Under the pieces are notes generated by a model. That model made no database searches. It saw only the letters and a list, made by a program, of their open reading frames with translations, and was not told the DNA's origin. Shown here piece after piece: positions 54,946-64,000 of a stretch of 64,000 bases of DNA; the stretch's first letter is position 1, and every line of letters begins with the position of its first letter. The DNA comes from Enterobacter sp. kpr-6. GTDB lineage: Bacteria; Pseudomonadota; Gammaproteobacteria; Enterobacterales; Enterobacteriaceae. The position numbers and the translations under genes are program-made. Location of the stretch: assembly GCF_900116015.1 (NCBI RefSeq), contig NZ_FOYH01000007.1, positions 62,001-126,000 on the forward strand. The letters run 5' to 3'.

Positions 54946-55947
54946 TCAGAAATCGTATTTGCCGATGTTCTCTTTGGTGAACACCACGCGCTCCGGCAGT
55001 AGCACGATGCCGTTGCCCTTCGCTTCATACTGATAACCCTGCACGCTGTTCGGCTCGACTTTCAGCGTACCGATATCTTTCACTTCCACGCTGTCGCCCA
55101 CGTTGAGATCGCCTTTTTTCAGCAGATGATCGGCGACGTTCACCGAGATTTTCCCCTGCTGCACCACGTCCCACAGGCCGAAGGCTTTCACCGTGCCGCG
55201 CTCGACATACGGACGCATCACGTTAGGCGTACTGAAGCCGACAATCGCCACCCCTTCCCGCTTGAGGTTCTCCGCCGCCTGTGCCGCCGCAGGCAGCGCG
55301 TTAGCATCCGGGGCGATGATCGCATCCAGATCCGGGTACGCTTTTAAGATCCCCTCGGCGGTCTGCAACGATTTGGTGGCGTCGTTATAGCCAAACTGGG
55401 TGGTGACGATCTGCCACTGCGGATGATCTTTGGCGATCTTCGCTTTTGCCTCTTTCACCCACTGGTTCTGGTCGGTGACGGTCGGGCTGGAATAGAAAAA
55501 GGCGACTTTGGCGTTGGGCCTGGTCACCTGCTTTTGCGCCATCTCTACCAGCAGGCCACCAAGCTGTTCCGGCGTGCCCTGGTTGATGTAAATGCTGCGG
55601 CACTCGGGTTTGGTATCAGAATCCCAGGTCAGCACTTTTACCCCGCGCTGCATCGCCCGCTTGAGCGCCGGGCAGAGGCCGTCCGGCGACACCGCCGAAA
55701 CAATAATCGCCTTGAAGCCCTGGTTGACGAAGTTGTTGATGAGCTGCACCTGGCCGGAAACGCTCGGCTCGGTCGGGCCGTCATAGGTGACGTCCACGCC
55801 CAGATCTTTGCCCGCCTCTTTCGCGCCGTTGCCGCCGCTGGTAAAGAAGCCGACGCCCACCAGTTTGGGAATAAACGCGATGCGATCGGCGGCCTGGGCC
55901 GAGGCGACGCTTAACGCCATAGCCAGCACTAACAGTTTTGTTTTCAT
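54946..55947 (-). CDS. lsrB: AI-2-binding protein LsrB
   Basis: A 333-residue periplasmic binding protein (340 in E. coli) with a clean signal peptide ([19 protein letters not shown]). The ligand residues expected for the R-THMF form of AI-2 fit: [47 protein letters not shown]. It can also present AI-2 to chemoreceptors. Confidence 0.96.
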   Translation of the reverse strand: MKTKLLVLAMALSVASAQAADRIAFIPKLVGVGFFTSGGNGAKEAGKDLGVDVTYDGPTEPSVSGQVQLINNFVNQGFKAIIVSAVSPDGLCPALKRAMQRGVKVLTWDSDTKPECRSIYINQGTPEQLGGLLVEMAQKQVTRPNAKVAFFYSSPTVTDQNQWVKEAKAKIAKDHPQWQIVTTQFGYNDATKSLQTAEGILKAYPDLDAIIAPDANALPAAAQAAENLKREGVAIVGFSTPNVMRPYVERGTVKAFGLWDVVQQGKISVNVADHLLKKGDLNVGDSVEVKDIGTLKVEPNSVQGYQYEAKGNGIVLLPERVVFTKENIGKYDF

Positions 55948-55948
55948 C

Positions 55949-56941
55949 TTAAGCTCCGAGTGTTTTCTGTGAGAAAAGACGCCGCCAGGCCATGCGCACC
56001 CCTTCGCGGTGCAGACTCAGTGAACGCCCCATCACCACCACAACCAACAGCGCACCTGACAACGCGCTCGACACCTGGTTGGGGATGCCGACCATCTGTA
56101 ACCCCTGCTGCAAATACCCCACCAGCAACGCCGCCAGCGCAGTACCTAAAACCGAACCCGATCCCCCGTAGATATTGGCCCCGCCAAGCACGGCGGCGGT
56201 GAGCGCGGGCATCAGTAAATCGCGCCCCAGATCCGAACGCGCCGAACCGAAATAAGACACCAGTACCAGCGCGGCAATCGCCGACGCCACGCCCACCAGC
56301 CCGTACAGCGCGTAGGGCATCCCGTTGACCGACAGCGCCGCATAGCGCGCCGCGCGCGGATTCTGGCCGAGGAGAAAAAGATGGCGGCCAAAGCGCCCGC
56401 GATGGGTCATCAGCCAGAAGAAAAAGGTCAGCACGCCGAACAGCACCAGCGGCACCGGCAGGCCGAACAGCGTGAGGTTGGCAAAGGCGGTGAAGCTGTC
56501 CGGGAAGCCGCCGATGCCTTCGTAACCGGTCGCCCCCGCCATCCCGGAAAGCAGCAGCGCGCCGCCGCCGTACAGGTAGAGCGTGCCGAGGGTGATCACC
56601 AGCGGGCTGATGCCGGTGTAGTGGATCAACGCGGCGTTAAACAGGCCGCACAACAGGCCGAGCAGTAGCGTCAGCGGGATCGCCACCGCCATCGGCCAGC
56701 CCGCCTGCATCATCACGCCCAGCGCAATGGCGCACAGGCCAATGGTGGAACCGAGCGAAATGTCGATGCCGCCGCTGATGATCACAAGCGTCAGAGGCAG
56801 CGCCACAATGCCGATGCAGATGAAATCGCTGGTGCTGAACAGCAGCATGTTGACGTCGAGCATGCGCGGGTTGATCGCCCCGAACAGCGCAATCTCCAGC
56901 ACCAGCAGGCCGAGCAGCGCCCATTCCCAGTTGAGCTTCAT
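55949..56941 (-). CDS. lsrD: AI-2 ABC transporter permease LsrD
   Basis: A 330-residue inner-membrane permease of the ribose-type family with eight to ten hydrophobic segments; [20 protein letters not shown] and [21 protein letters not shown] are family signatures. Pairs with LsrC. Confidence 0.95.
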   Translation of the reverse strand: MKLNWEWALLGLLVLEIALFGAINPRMLDVNMLLFSTSDFICIGIVALPLTLVIISGGIDISLGSTIGLCAIALGVMMQAGWPMAVAIPLTLLLGLLCGLFNAALIHYTGISPLVITLGTLYLYGGGALLLSGMAGATGYEGIGGFPDSFTAFANLTLFGLPVPLVLFGVLTFFFWLMTHRGRFGRHLFLLGQNPRAARYAALSVNGMPYALYGLVGVASAIAALVLVSYFGSARSDLGRDLLMPALTAAVLGGANIYGGSGSVLGTALAALLVGYLQQGLQMVGIPNQVSSALSGALLVVVVMGRSLSLHREGVRMAWRRLFSQKTLGA

Positions 56942-57976
56942 TTACGCCACCTCTTTGTTTTTGCGTTTCGGAAAGGGGGCGACGTTTTTGCCGCCTTTAT
57001 TGCCGGGCTGAAAACGGCTGTATTTGAGGTTGCGCTGGTGGCGGGTCAGCGCCTGGCGCAGCCGTCCGTCCAGCACCAGCACGCCCAGCAGCACCAGTCC
57101 GGCGATAAAGTCGTTCCACCAGGCGGGGAGTTTGAACAGCACCAGCACGGTGTCGATTTGGGTGAGGAAGAACGCGCCGAGAAACGCACCGATGAGCGTC
57201 CCGGTGCCGCCAAGCAGCGAAATCCCGCCGAGCACGCAGGCGGCGATGGCTTTCATCTCCAGCCCGCTGCCGGTCTGGTTCGGCACAAAACCGATTTGCG
57301 AGGCAAACACGATCCCCGCGCAGGCCGCCAGCACGCCGTTTAAGGTAAAGGCCAGCATCCGGGTGCGGTTCACCGCCACGCCAAGCTGACGGGCGGCAGC
57401 GAGGTTATCGCCCACCGCATAAAAATCGCGGCCAAACGCAGTGCGGGCGAGCAGCCACGCGCCGATCCCCAGCACGCCAAACACCAGCAGACCGAGCGGC
57501 GACACGCCCGCAACCACCGGCACCGACAGCGCTTTCAGGCTGGCGGGCAGCCCTTCAATCCATTTCCCGCCCGTCCACAGCAGCATTGCGCCCCGGTATA
57601 AACCGAGCGTGCCGAGGGTGGCGACAATCGCCGGAATGCGCAGGCCGACCACCAGCAGGCCGTTAAACGCCCCCGCCAGCGCACCGATGGAGAGCGCAAA
57701 CAGCATCGCCAGCGGCAGACTGTAGCCGCTGTTGAGCGCCACGCCGACGGCAATCGCGCACAGCCCGACCGTCGATCCCACCGAGACGTCAATATTGCGC
57801 GTCAGCATCACCAGCGCCGCGCCCATCGCAAGCAGCGCCAGAATCTGGCTACTGGCGAAAATCATGCCGAGGGTCTGCAAACTCAAATACGCCGGGTTGA
57901 GCGCCACCAGCACGGCAAACAGCACCGCAATCGCCAGAAACGCGCTCAGTTCACGGTTTTTTAATAACGTCTTCAT
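56942..57976 (-). CDS. lsrC: AI-2 ABC transporter permease LsrC
   Basis: A 344-residue permease (342 in E. coli) with [25 protein letters not shown] and [23 protein letters not shown]. It is directly adjacent to lsrD and overlaps lsrA by four bases. Confidence 0.95.
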   Translation of the reverse strand: MKTLLKNRELSAFLAIAVLFAVLVALNPAYLSLQTLGMIFASSQILALLAMGAALVMLTRNIDVSVGSTVGLCAIAVGVALNSGYSLPLAMLFALSIGALAGAFNGLLVVGLRIPAIVATLGTLGLYRGAMLLWTGGKWIEGLPASLKALSVPVVAGVSPLGLLVFGVLGIGAWLLARTAFGRDFYAVGDNLAAARQLGVAVNRTRMLAFTLNGVLAACAGIVFASQIGFVPNQTGSGLEMKAIAACVLGGISLLGGTGTLIGAFLGAFFLTQIDTVLVLFKLPAWWNDFIAGLVLLGVLVLDGRLRQALTRHQRNLKYSRFQPGNKGGKNVAPFPKRKNKEVA

Positions 57977-59463
57977 GGGCGACCTCCGCCAAATGCCAGC
58001 GCCATCATCCGATCCACGCTCACCGCCTGGCGCGGTAATTCGCCGCTGAGCCTCCCCTGATGCATCACCAGCACCCGATCCGCGAGGCCGGGAAATTCAT
58101 CCAGATCGCTTGAGATCATCAGCACCGCCACGTTTTGCGCCGCCACGCTTTTTAATAGCTGGTAGATATCCGCGCGGGCGGAGACGTCCACGCCGCGCGT
58201 CGGTTCATCGACGATCAGCAGCAGCGGATTGGCTTCCAGGCAGCGGGCGAGCAGCACTTTTTGCTGATTACCACCGGAGAGCGTGCGCACGATCTGATCC
58301 GCGTCGTTCAGTTTGATCCCCAGCGCCCGGTGGTAGCGCTCCACCACCGCCGATTCCCGCTGCCGTTGCTGCCAGAGCGACGGTTCGTTAAGCGCCACCG
58401 TGTTCCAGCGCACCGACGCGTCCGGGAACAGCCCGGAAACCTGGCGATCTTCCGGCAGATAGACCAGCCCGCGCGCCAGCCGGGACTGGGTGTTCAGCTC
58501 GCCAATCTGTTGATTCTCCAGCCATACACGCCCGCCGCGCACCGGGCGCAGGCCGTAGAGCGTTTCGGCAAATTCGGTACGCCCGGAGCCGACCAGCCCG
58601 GCGAGGCCGACGATCTCACCCGCGTAGATCTCAAGGTTCAGATCGATAAACCCTTCTCCGGTCAGATCTTCCACCCGCAGCACCGGGAAATCCTGCGGCT
58701 GGGTGCGGCGATTGCCCGGCAGCGCCAGCCACAGCTTTTGCGTGTCGCTGAGGCTGTGCTCGCGGCTGGCCGGGGTCATGGCGCTGATTAATGCCGCATC
58801 GTCAAACTGCGCGGTTTCACCGTTCAGCACCACCGCCCCGTCGCGCATCACCGAAATGTGGCTGGCGAGCTGGCGGATTTCCGGCAGTTTGTGGGAGATA
58901 AAGACGATCCCAACGCCAAGCGCTGAGAGGGCGCGGATCTGGGTAAACAGCCGTTCAGTTTCCCCCGGCGTCAGCGAGGCGGTGGGTTCGTCGAGGATCA
59001 GGATCTTCGCGTCACGCATCAGCCCGCGCAGGATCTCCACCATCTGTTGATCCGCCACTTCCAGGGTGCTGGCCGCCGCCTGCAAATTTAACTGGCAATT
59101 AAGCTGCTGGAGTTTATCGACGAGCAGCGCATCGTTTTGCCGGGAGCGCGGCAGGCGAAAGAGAATGTTTTCCCGCACGCTGAGGTTGGGAAACAGCATC
59201 GGCTCCTGCGGCACCAGATAAATTCCCAACTGGTGCGCCTGGCCTGGCGTTAAGCGCGTGAAGCGTTGCCCGTTAACGGTCAACTCGCCGCTGTCGGGCG
59301 TTTCCACCCCGGCGATGATTTTCATCAGCGTCGATTTTCCCGCACCGTTGCCGCCCATCAGCGCATGCACCTGGCCCGCGAGCAAGGTGAAATCGATGCC
59401 TTTCAGCACGTCGACGCCGGAGAACTGTTTGGTGATCGTTCGGGCTGCAATCAGTGGGGTCAT
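57973..59463 (-). CDS. lsrA: AI-2 ABC transporter ATPase LsrA
   Basis: A 496-residue double ATPase. Domain 1 has Walker A GGNGAGKS at 37-44; domain 2 has a degenerate GLVGSGRT Walker A and signature [15 protein letters not shown]. The ATG at 59463 ([16 protein letters not shown]) is chosen over 59511 since it has a GGAGCG ribosome site and a candidate LsrR operator would otherwise fall inside the coding region. Confidence 0.94.
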   Translation of the reverse strand: MTPLIAARTITKQFSGVDVLKGIDFTLLAGQVHALMGGNGAGKSTLMKIIAGVETPDSGELTVNGQRFTRLTPGQAHQLGIYLVPQEPMLFPNLSVRENILFRLPRSRQNDALLVDKLQQLNCQLNLQAAASTLEVADQQMVEILRGLMRDAKILILDEPTASLTPGETERLFTQIRALSALGVGIVFISHKLPEIRQLASHISVMRDGAVVLNGETAQFDDAALISAMTPASREHSLSDTQKLWLALPGNRRTQPQDFPVLRVEDLTGEGFIDLNLEIYAGEIVGLAGLVGSGRTEFAETLYGLRPVRGGRVWLENQQIGELNTQSRLARGLVYLPEDRQVSGLFPDASVRWNTVALNEPSLWQQRQRESAVVERYHRALGIKLNDADQIVRTLSGGNQQKVLLARCLEANPLLLIVDEPTRGVDVSARADIYQLLKSVAAQNVAVLMISSDLDEFPGLADRVLVMHQGRLSGELPRQAVSVDRMMALAFGGGRP

Positions 59464-59477
59464 TTTCGCTCCGCGAC

Positions 59478-59510
59478 TGAACAAAAGATTTTTGAATTTA
59501 TTAATGTTCA
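59478..59510. promoter_or_regulatory. Candidate LsrR operator next to lsrA
   Basis: GAACA-N22-GTTCA (59479-59510), 15 bases upstream of lsrA. Its inner part matches the site at 59644-59676, which has the same 22-base spacing, so both are probably LsrR sites. Confidence 0.65.
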
Positions 59511-59643
59511 AAAGCGTAGTCGGTGAACTATATTTACAACCGTGCAGGGATCACAGTTTTAGCCATTCGGATCCGCGCAAAGAATTCGCGTCAGTAAAAG
59601 ATCCGTTTTGCCAGTCGGCTCACACTTTGCAGGCGGGCAATAA

Positions 59644-59676
59644 CGAACATATGATCTAAATTTTTATAAGAGTTCA
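59644..59676. promoter_or_regulatory. Candidate LsrR operator next to lsrR
   Basis: GAACA-N22-GTTCA (59645-59676), ending three bases before the lsrR ATG and covering its ribosome site. Would allow autorepression. The first bases after GAACA (nAnGATnT) agree with the lsrA-side site. Confidence 0.62.
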
Positions 59677-59679
59677 GAC

Positions 59680-60651
59680 ATGAGCGATAAAAGAGCAGCA
59701 GAAGAGAGCCGTTTCGCAGGACTTGCGCTGGCAGAAGAAGAACTGGTGGCCCGCGTGGCCTGGTGTTACTACCACGACGGGTTAACCCAGAACGACATTG
59801 GCGAGCGCCTGGGGCTGCCGCGCCTGAAGATTTCGCGGCTGCTGGAAAAGGGCCGCCAGTCGGGTGTGATTCGGGTGCACATCAATTCGCGCTACGAAGG
59901 GTGCCTGGCGCTGGAAACGGCGCTGACAGAGCGGTTTGGTTTGAAAATCACCCGTGTGGTGCCGGCGCTGAATACCTCGTCAATGAGCGTGCGGTTGGGT
60001 ATTGGCGCGGCGCAGTCGCTGATGGGCGTGCTGGAACCGGGGCAGTTGCTGGCGGTGGGTTTCGGTGAAACCACCATGAGCTGCCTGCAACACTTGAGCG
60101 GGTTTATCAGCTCGCAGCAGATCCGTATGGTGACGCTCTCCGGCGGCGTCGGGCCGTATATGACCGGCATCGGCCAGCTCGACGCGGCCTGTAGCGTCAG
60201 CATTATTCCCGCCCCGCTGCGCGTCTCATCGCCGGAAGTGGCGGAGATCTTAAAACGTGAATCGAGCGTGCGGGACGTGATCCTCGCCGCCGCCGCTGCC
60301 GACGTTGCCGTGGTGGGGATTGGATCGATAAATCAGAAACGCGACGCCACCATTTTACGCTCCGGCTACATCAGCGAGGGCGAGCAACTGTTGTACGCCC
60401 GCAAAGGCGCGGTAGGCGATATCCTCGGCTACTTTTTGCAGGCTGACGGCGAGCGGGTCGACAACCTTGATATCCACCGGGAACTGCTCGGTGTGACGCT
60501 CGATGAACTGGCGCAACTGCCGACGATTGTTGGCGTGGCGGGAGGCGTTGATAAAGCAGAAGCCATTTATGCCGCACTGAAGGGTCGCCGTATCAATGGC
60601 CTGGTGACGGAAGAGACGACAGCACGCGCGGTTCTGGCACTGGCGGAGTAA
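59680..60651 (+). CDS. lsrR: lsr operon repressor LsrR
   Basis: A 323-residue SorC/DeoR-type regulator (317 in E. coli). The helix-turn-helix is [31 protein letters not shown]; the C-terminal sugar-phosphate domain contains [13 protein letters not shown] and [21 protein letters not shown]. It represses both divergent operons until phospho-AI-2 binds. A GAACA/GTTCA site overlaps its leader. Confidence 0.96.
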   Translation: MSDKRAAEESRFAGLALAEEELVARVAWCYYHDGLTQNDIGERLGLPRLKISRLLEKGRQSGVIRVHINSRYEGCLALETALTERFGLKITRVVPALNTSSMSVRLGIGAAQSLMGVLEPGQLLAVGFGETTMSCLQHLSGFISSQQIRMVTLSGGVGPYMTGIGQLDAACSVSIIPAPLRVSSPEVAEILKRESSVRDVILAAAAADVAVVGIGSINQKRDATILRSGYISEGEQLLYARKGAVGDILGYFLQADGERVDNLDIHRELLGVTLDELAQLPTIVGVAGGVDKAEAIYAALKGRRINGLVTEETTARAVLALAE

Positions 60652-60687
60652 AAGCCGCTTGCCCCGCGCAGACAGCGAGGCAAGCTC

Positions 60688-62271
60688 ATGAGTTACCTTT
60701 TAGCGTTAGATGCCGGGACCGGCAGCGTTCGCGCGGTGATCTTCGATTTACAGGGGCGGCAGATTGCCGCAGGTCAGGCGGAATGGAAGCATCTTTCCGT
60801 TGAAAACGTCCCCGGTTCGATGGAGTTCGATCTGTCGACTAACTGGCAGCTTGCCTGCCAGTGCATCCACCAGGCGCTGGCGAAGGCGAACCTGACGGCG
60901 GCGGATATTCAGTCCGTGGCCTGCTGTTCGATGCGCGAAGGGATAGTGCTATACGACCGCAACGGCGAGGCGATCTGGGCCTGCGCTAACGTCGACGCCC
61001 GCGCCAGCCGCGAGGTGGCGGAACTCAAAGAGATCCACGACTACCGCTTTGAATCTGAAGTTTACGAGGTTTCCGGGCAGACGCTGGCCCTCAGCGCCAT
61101 GCCGCGCCTGCTGTGGCTGGCGCACCATCGCCCGGACATTTACCGCAACGCGGCCACCATCACCATGATCAGCGACTGGCTGGCGGCGAAGCTGTCCGGC
61201 GAGCTGGCGGTCGATCCGTCAAATGCAGGCACCACCGGTATGCTGGATCTGTTCAGCCGCGACTGGCGACCCGCCCTGCTGGATATGGCCGGGCTGCGCG
61301 CGGATATTCTCTCCCCGGTAAAAGAAACAGGCACGGTACTCGGCGCGGTAACGCGGGAAGCCGCAGCGCTATGCGGGCTGCGCGAAGGCACGCCGGTGGT
61401 GATGGGTGGCGGCGATGTGCAGCTCGGCTGCCTCGGCCTTGGCGTGGTACACGCCGGACAAACGGCGGTGCTGGGCGGGACTTTCTGGCAACAGGTGGTG
61501 AATCTGCCGCAGGTGCGTACCGATCCCGATATGAATATTCGTGTGAATCCGCATGTGATCCCCGGCATGGCGCAGGCGGAGTCGATCAGCTTCTTTACCG
61601 GACTGACGATGCGCTGGTTCCGCGACGCATTTTGCGCGGAAGAGAAGCTGATTGCCGAACGGATGGGCATGGACACTTATGCGCTGATGGAGGAGATGGC
61701 CAGCCGCGTGCCCGCCGGGTCGCACGGGGTGATGCCGATTTTCTCTGACGCGATGCATTTCAGGCAGTGGTATCACGCCGCGCCGTCGTTTATTAACCTC
61801 TCCATCGATCCGGAAAAATGCAACAAAGCGACGCTTTTCCGCGCCCTGGAGGAGAACGCGGCGATTGTGTCGGCGTGCAATCTGGCGCAGATCTCGCACT
61901 TTTCCGGCGTGCAGTTTGACAGCCTGGTGTTCGCTGGCGGCGGCGCAAAAGGCGCGCTATGGAGCCAGATTTTAAGCGACGTAACTGGCCTGCCAGTGCG
62001 TGTGCCGGAGGTGAAAGAAGCCACCGCCCTGGGTTGCGCGATCGCCGCCGGCGTGGGGGCCGGGCTGTTTGACGATATGGCCGCGACGGGCGAGCGGCTG
62101 GTGAGCTGGAGCCGTGAATTCACGCCGAACCCCGCCTACCGGGAGCTGTACGACGGCATGATGCAAAAATGGCAGGCGGTGTACGCGGACCAACTGGGGC
62201 TGGTGGACAGCGGGCTGACGACGTCAATGTGGCAGGCACCCGGGCTGGTGCGGGCGGCGTCTTCTTTGTAA
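60688..62271 (+). CDS. lsrK: Autoinducer-2 kinase LsrK
   Basis: A 527-residue FGGY-family sugar kinase (530 in E. coli). [19 protein letters not shown] is the N-terminal phosphate loop, ADPSN-like [14 protein letters not shown] and [20 protein letters not shown] complete the active site. It phosphorylates imported AI-2, trapping it and making the LsrR inducer. Begins 36 bases after lsrR. Confidence 0.96.
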   Translation: MSYLLALDAGTGSVRAVIFDLQGRQIAAGQAEWKHLSVENVPGSMEFDLSTNWQLACQCIHQALAKANLTAADIQSVACCSMREGIVLYDRNGEAIWACANVDARASREVAELKEIHDYRFESEVYEVSGQTLALSAMPRLLWLAHHRPDIYRNAATITMISDWLAAKLSGELAVDPSNAGTTGMLDLFSRDWRPALLDMAGLRADILSPVKETGTVLGAVTREAAALCGLREGTPVVMGGGDVQLGCLGLGVVHAGQTAVLGGTFWQQVVNLPQVRTDPDMNIRVNPHVIPGMAQAESISFFTGLTMRWFRDAFCAEEKLIAERMGMDTYALMEEMASRVPAGSHGVMPIFSDAMHFRQWYHAAPSFINLSIDPEKCNKATLFRALEENAAIVSACNLAQISHFSGVQFDSLVFAGGGAKGALWSQILSDVTGLPVRVPEVKEATALGCAIAAGVGAGLFDDMAATGERLVSWSREFTPNPAYRELYDGMMQKWQAVYADQLGLVDSGLTTSMWQAPGLVRAASSL

Positions 62272-62276
62272 ATACC

Positions 62277-62470
62277 CCTCACCCTAACCCTCTCCCCAGG
62301 GGAGAGGGGACAGATCGAGCGCGGACTTACCTCCCCCCTCTCCCTCAGGGAAGAGGGACAGATCGAGCGCGGACTTACCTTCCCCCTCTCCCTCAGGGAG
62401 GAGGGACAGATCGAGCGCGGACTCGCCTTTCTCCCTCTCCCTCAGGGAGAGGGCCGGGGTGAGGGTGTCA
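62277..62470. repeat. BIME-like palindromic repeat array, lsrK-fadH gap
   Basis: Three units with an exact 48-bp period (ACAGATCGAGCGCGGACT begins at 62310, 62358, 62406), each followed by a CCCTCTCCCTCAGGGA hairpin. The spacer is the reverse complement of that in the patA array (AGTCCGCGCTCG). The remaining 62471-62587 holds the fadH promoter region; no gene is seen. Confidence 0.9.
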
Positions 62471-62485
62471 GCCCCCTTTTTTTGA

Positions 62486-64000
<1,515 letters not shown>

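Noticed and set aside
59464-59511. Sixteen-residue N-terminal extension of LsrA
   Set aside because: It would place a candidate operator inside the coding region and lacks a good ribosome site.
59512-59640. CRP site in the lsr divergent promoter
   Set aside because: A partial ATCACAG half-site is present at 59549 but no partner at the right spacing could be matched, so it is not listed.

Overview
The window comes from a chromosome of the Enterobacteriaceae. Host genes yqjH-yqjI, aer, patA and fadH appear in the same relative order as in Escherichia coli, and the lsr operon and GC-rich palindromic repeats point to an Enterobacter/Kosakonia/Klebsiella-like genus rather than E. coli itself. The species cannot be fixed from the sequence alone.

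Positions 1-35308 hold two P2/186-like prophages in tandem. Both are integrated at the 3' half of an isoleucine tRNA gene (ileX type, CAU anticodon). A 52-bp identical core is present at 7120-7171 and 35257-35308. Prophage 1 enters from the left edge; only its replication, lysogeny and integration end is visible: gpA start, Dam-like methylase, small early genes, Fil, CII, Cox/Apl, CI, Int. A KAP-type P-loop NTPase cargo gene lies between int and the attachment arm. Prophage 2 (about 28.1 kb) looks complete: ogr, the D-U-T-E/E'-FII-FI tail genes, a short tail-fibre module, I-J-W-V-S-R, lysis genes, X-L-M-N-O, the divergent P-Q, a cos site, an SOS-controlled small operon, gpA, Dam, a TraR-like zinc finger, Fil, CII, Cox, CI and Int. 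The two phages have different repressors, different candidate operators and different integrase arm sites, so they look heteroimmune and separately excisable.

Positions 35309-44140 are core chromosome: a LysM/BON protein, a J-domain-like coiled-coil protein, the ferric reductase/nickel regulator pair yqjH-yqjI, a methyl-accepting chemotaxis protein, the aerotaxis receptor aer, and putrescine aminotransferase patA. Candidate sigma-28 promoters precede both chemoreceptor genes. A sigma-54 promoter with an NtrC-like site precedes patA, which starts with TTG.

Positions 44387-53627 are a carbohydrate-uptake and breakdown locus: an ABC importer, a GH13 alpha-glucosidase, a GH130 phosphorylase/hydrolase, a phosphomannomutase-like enzyme and a LacI-type regulator, in two divergent operons sharing two identical 14-bp palindromes. 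The GH130 plus phosphomannomutase pairing suggests that a mannose-containing oligosaccharide or glycoside is the substrate.

Positions 53757-62271 are a complete AI-2 locus: lsrACDBFG leftward, lsrRK rightward, with two similar candidate LsrR operators, one next to each start. The window ends inside fadH. Three intergenic gaps carry arrays of the same palindromic BIME-like repeat family.
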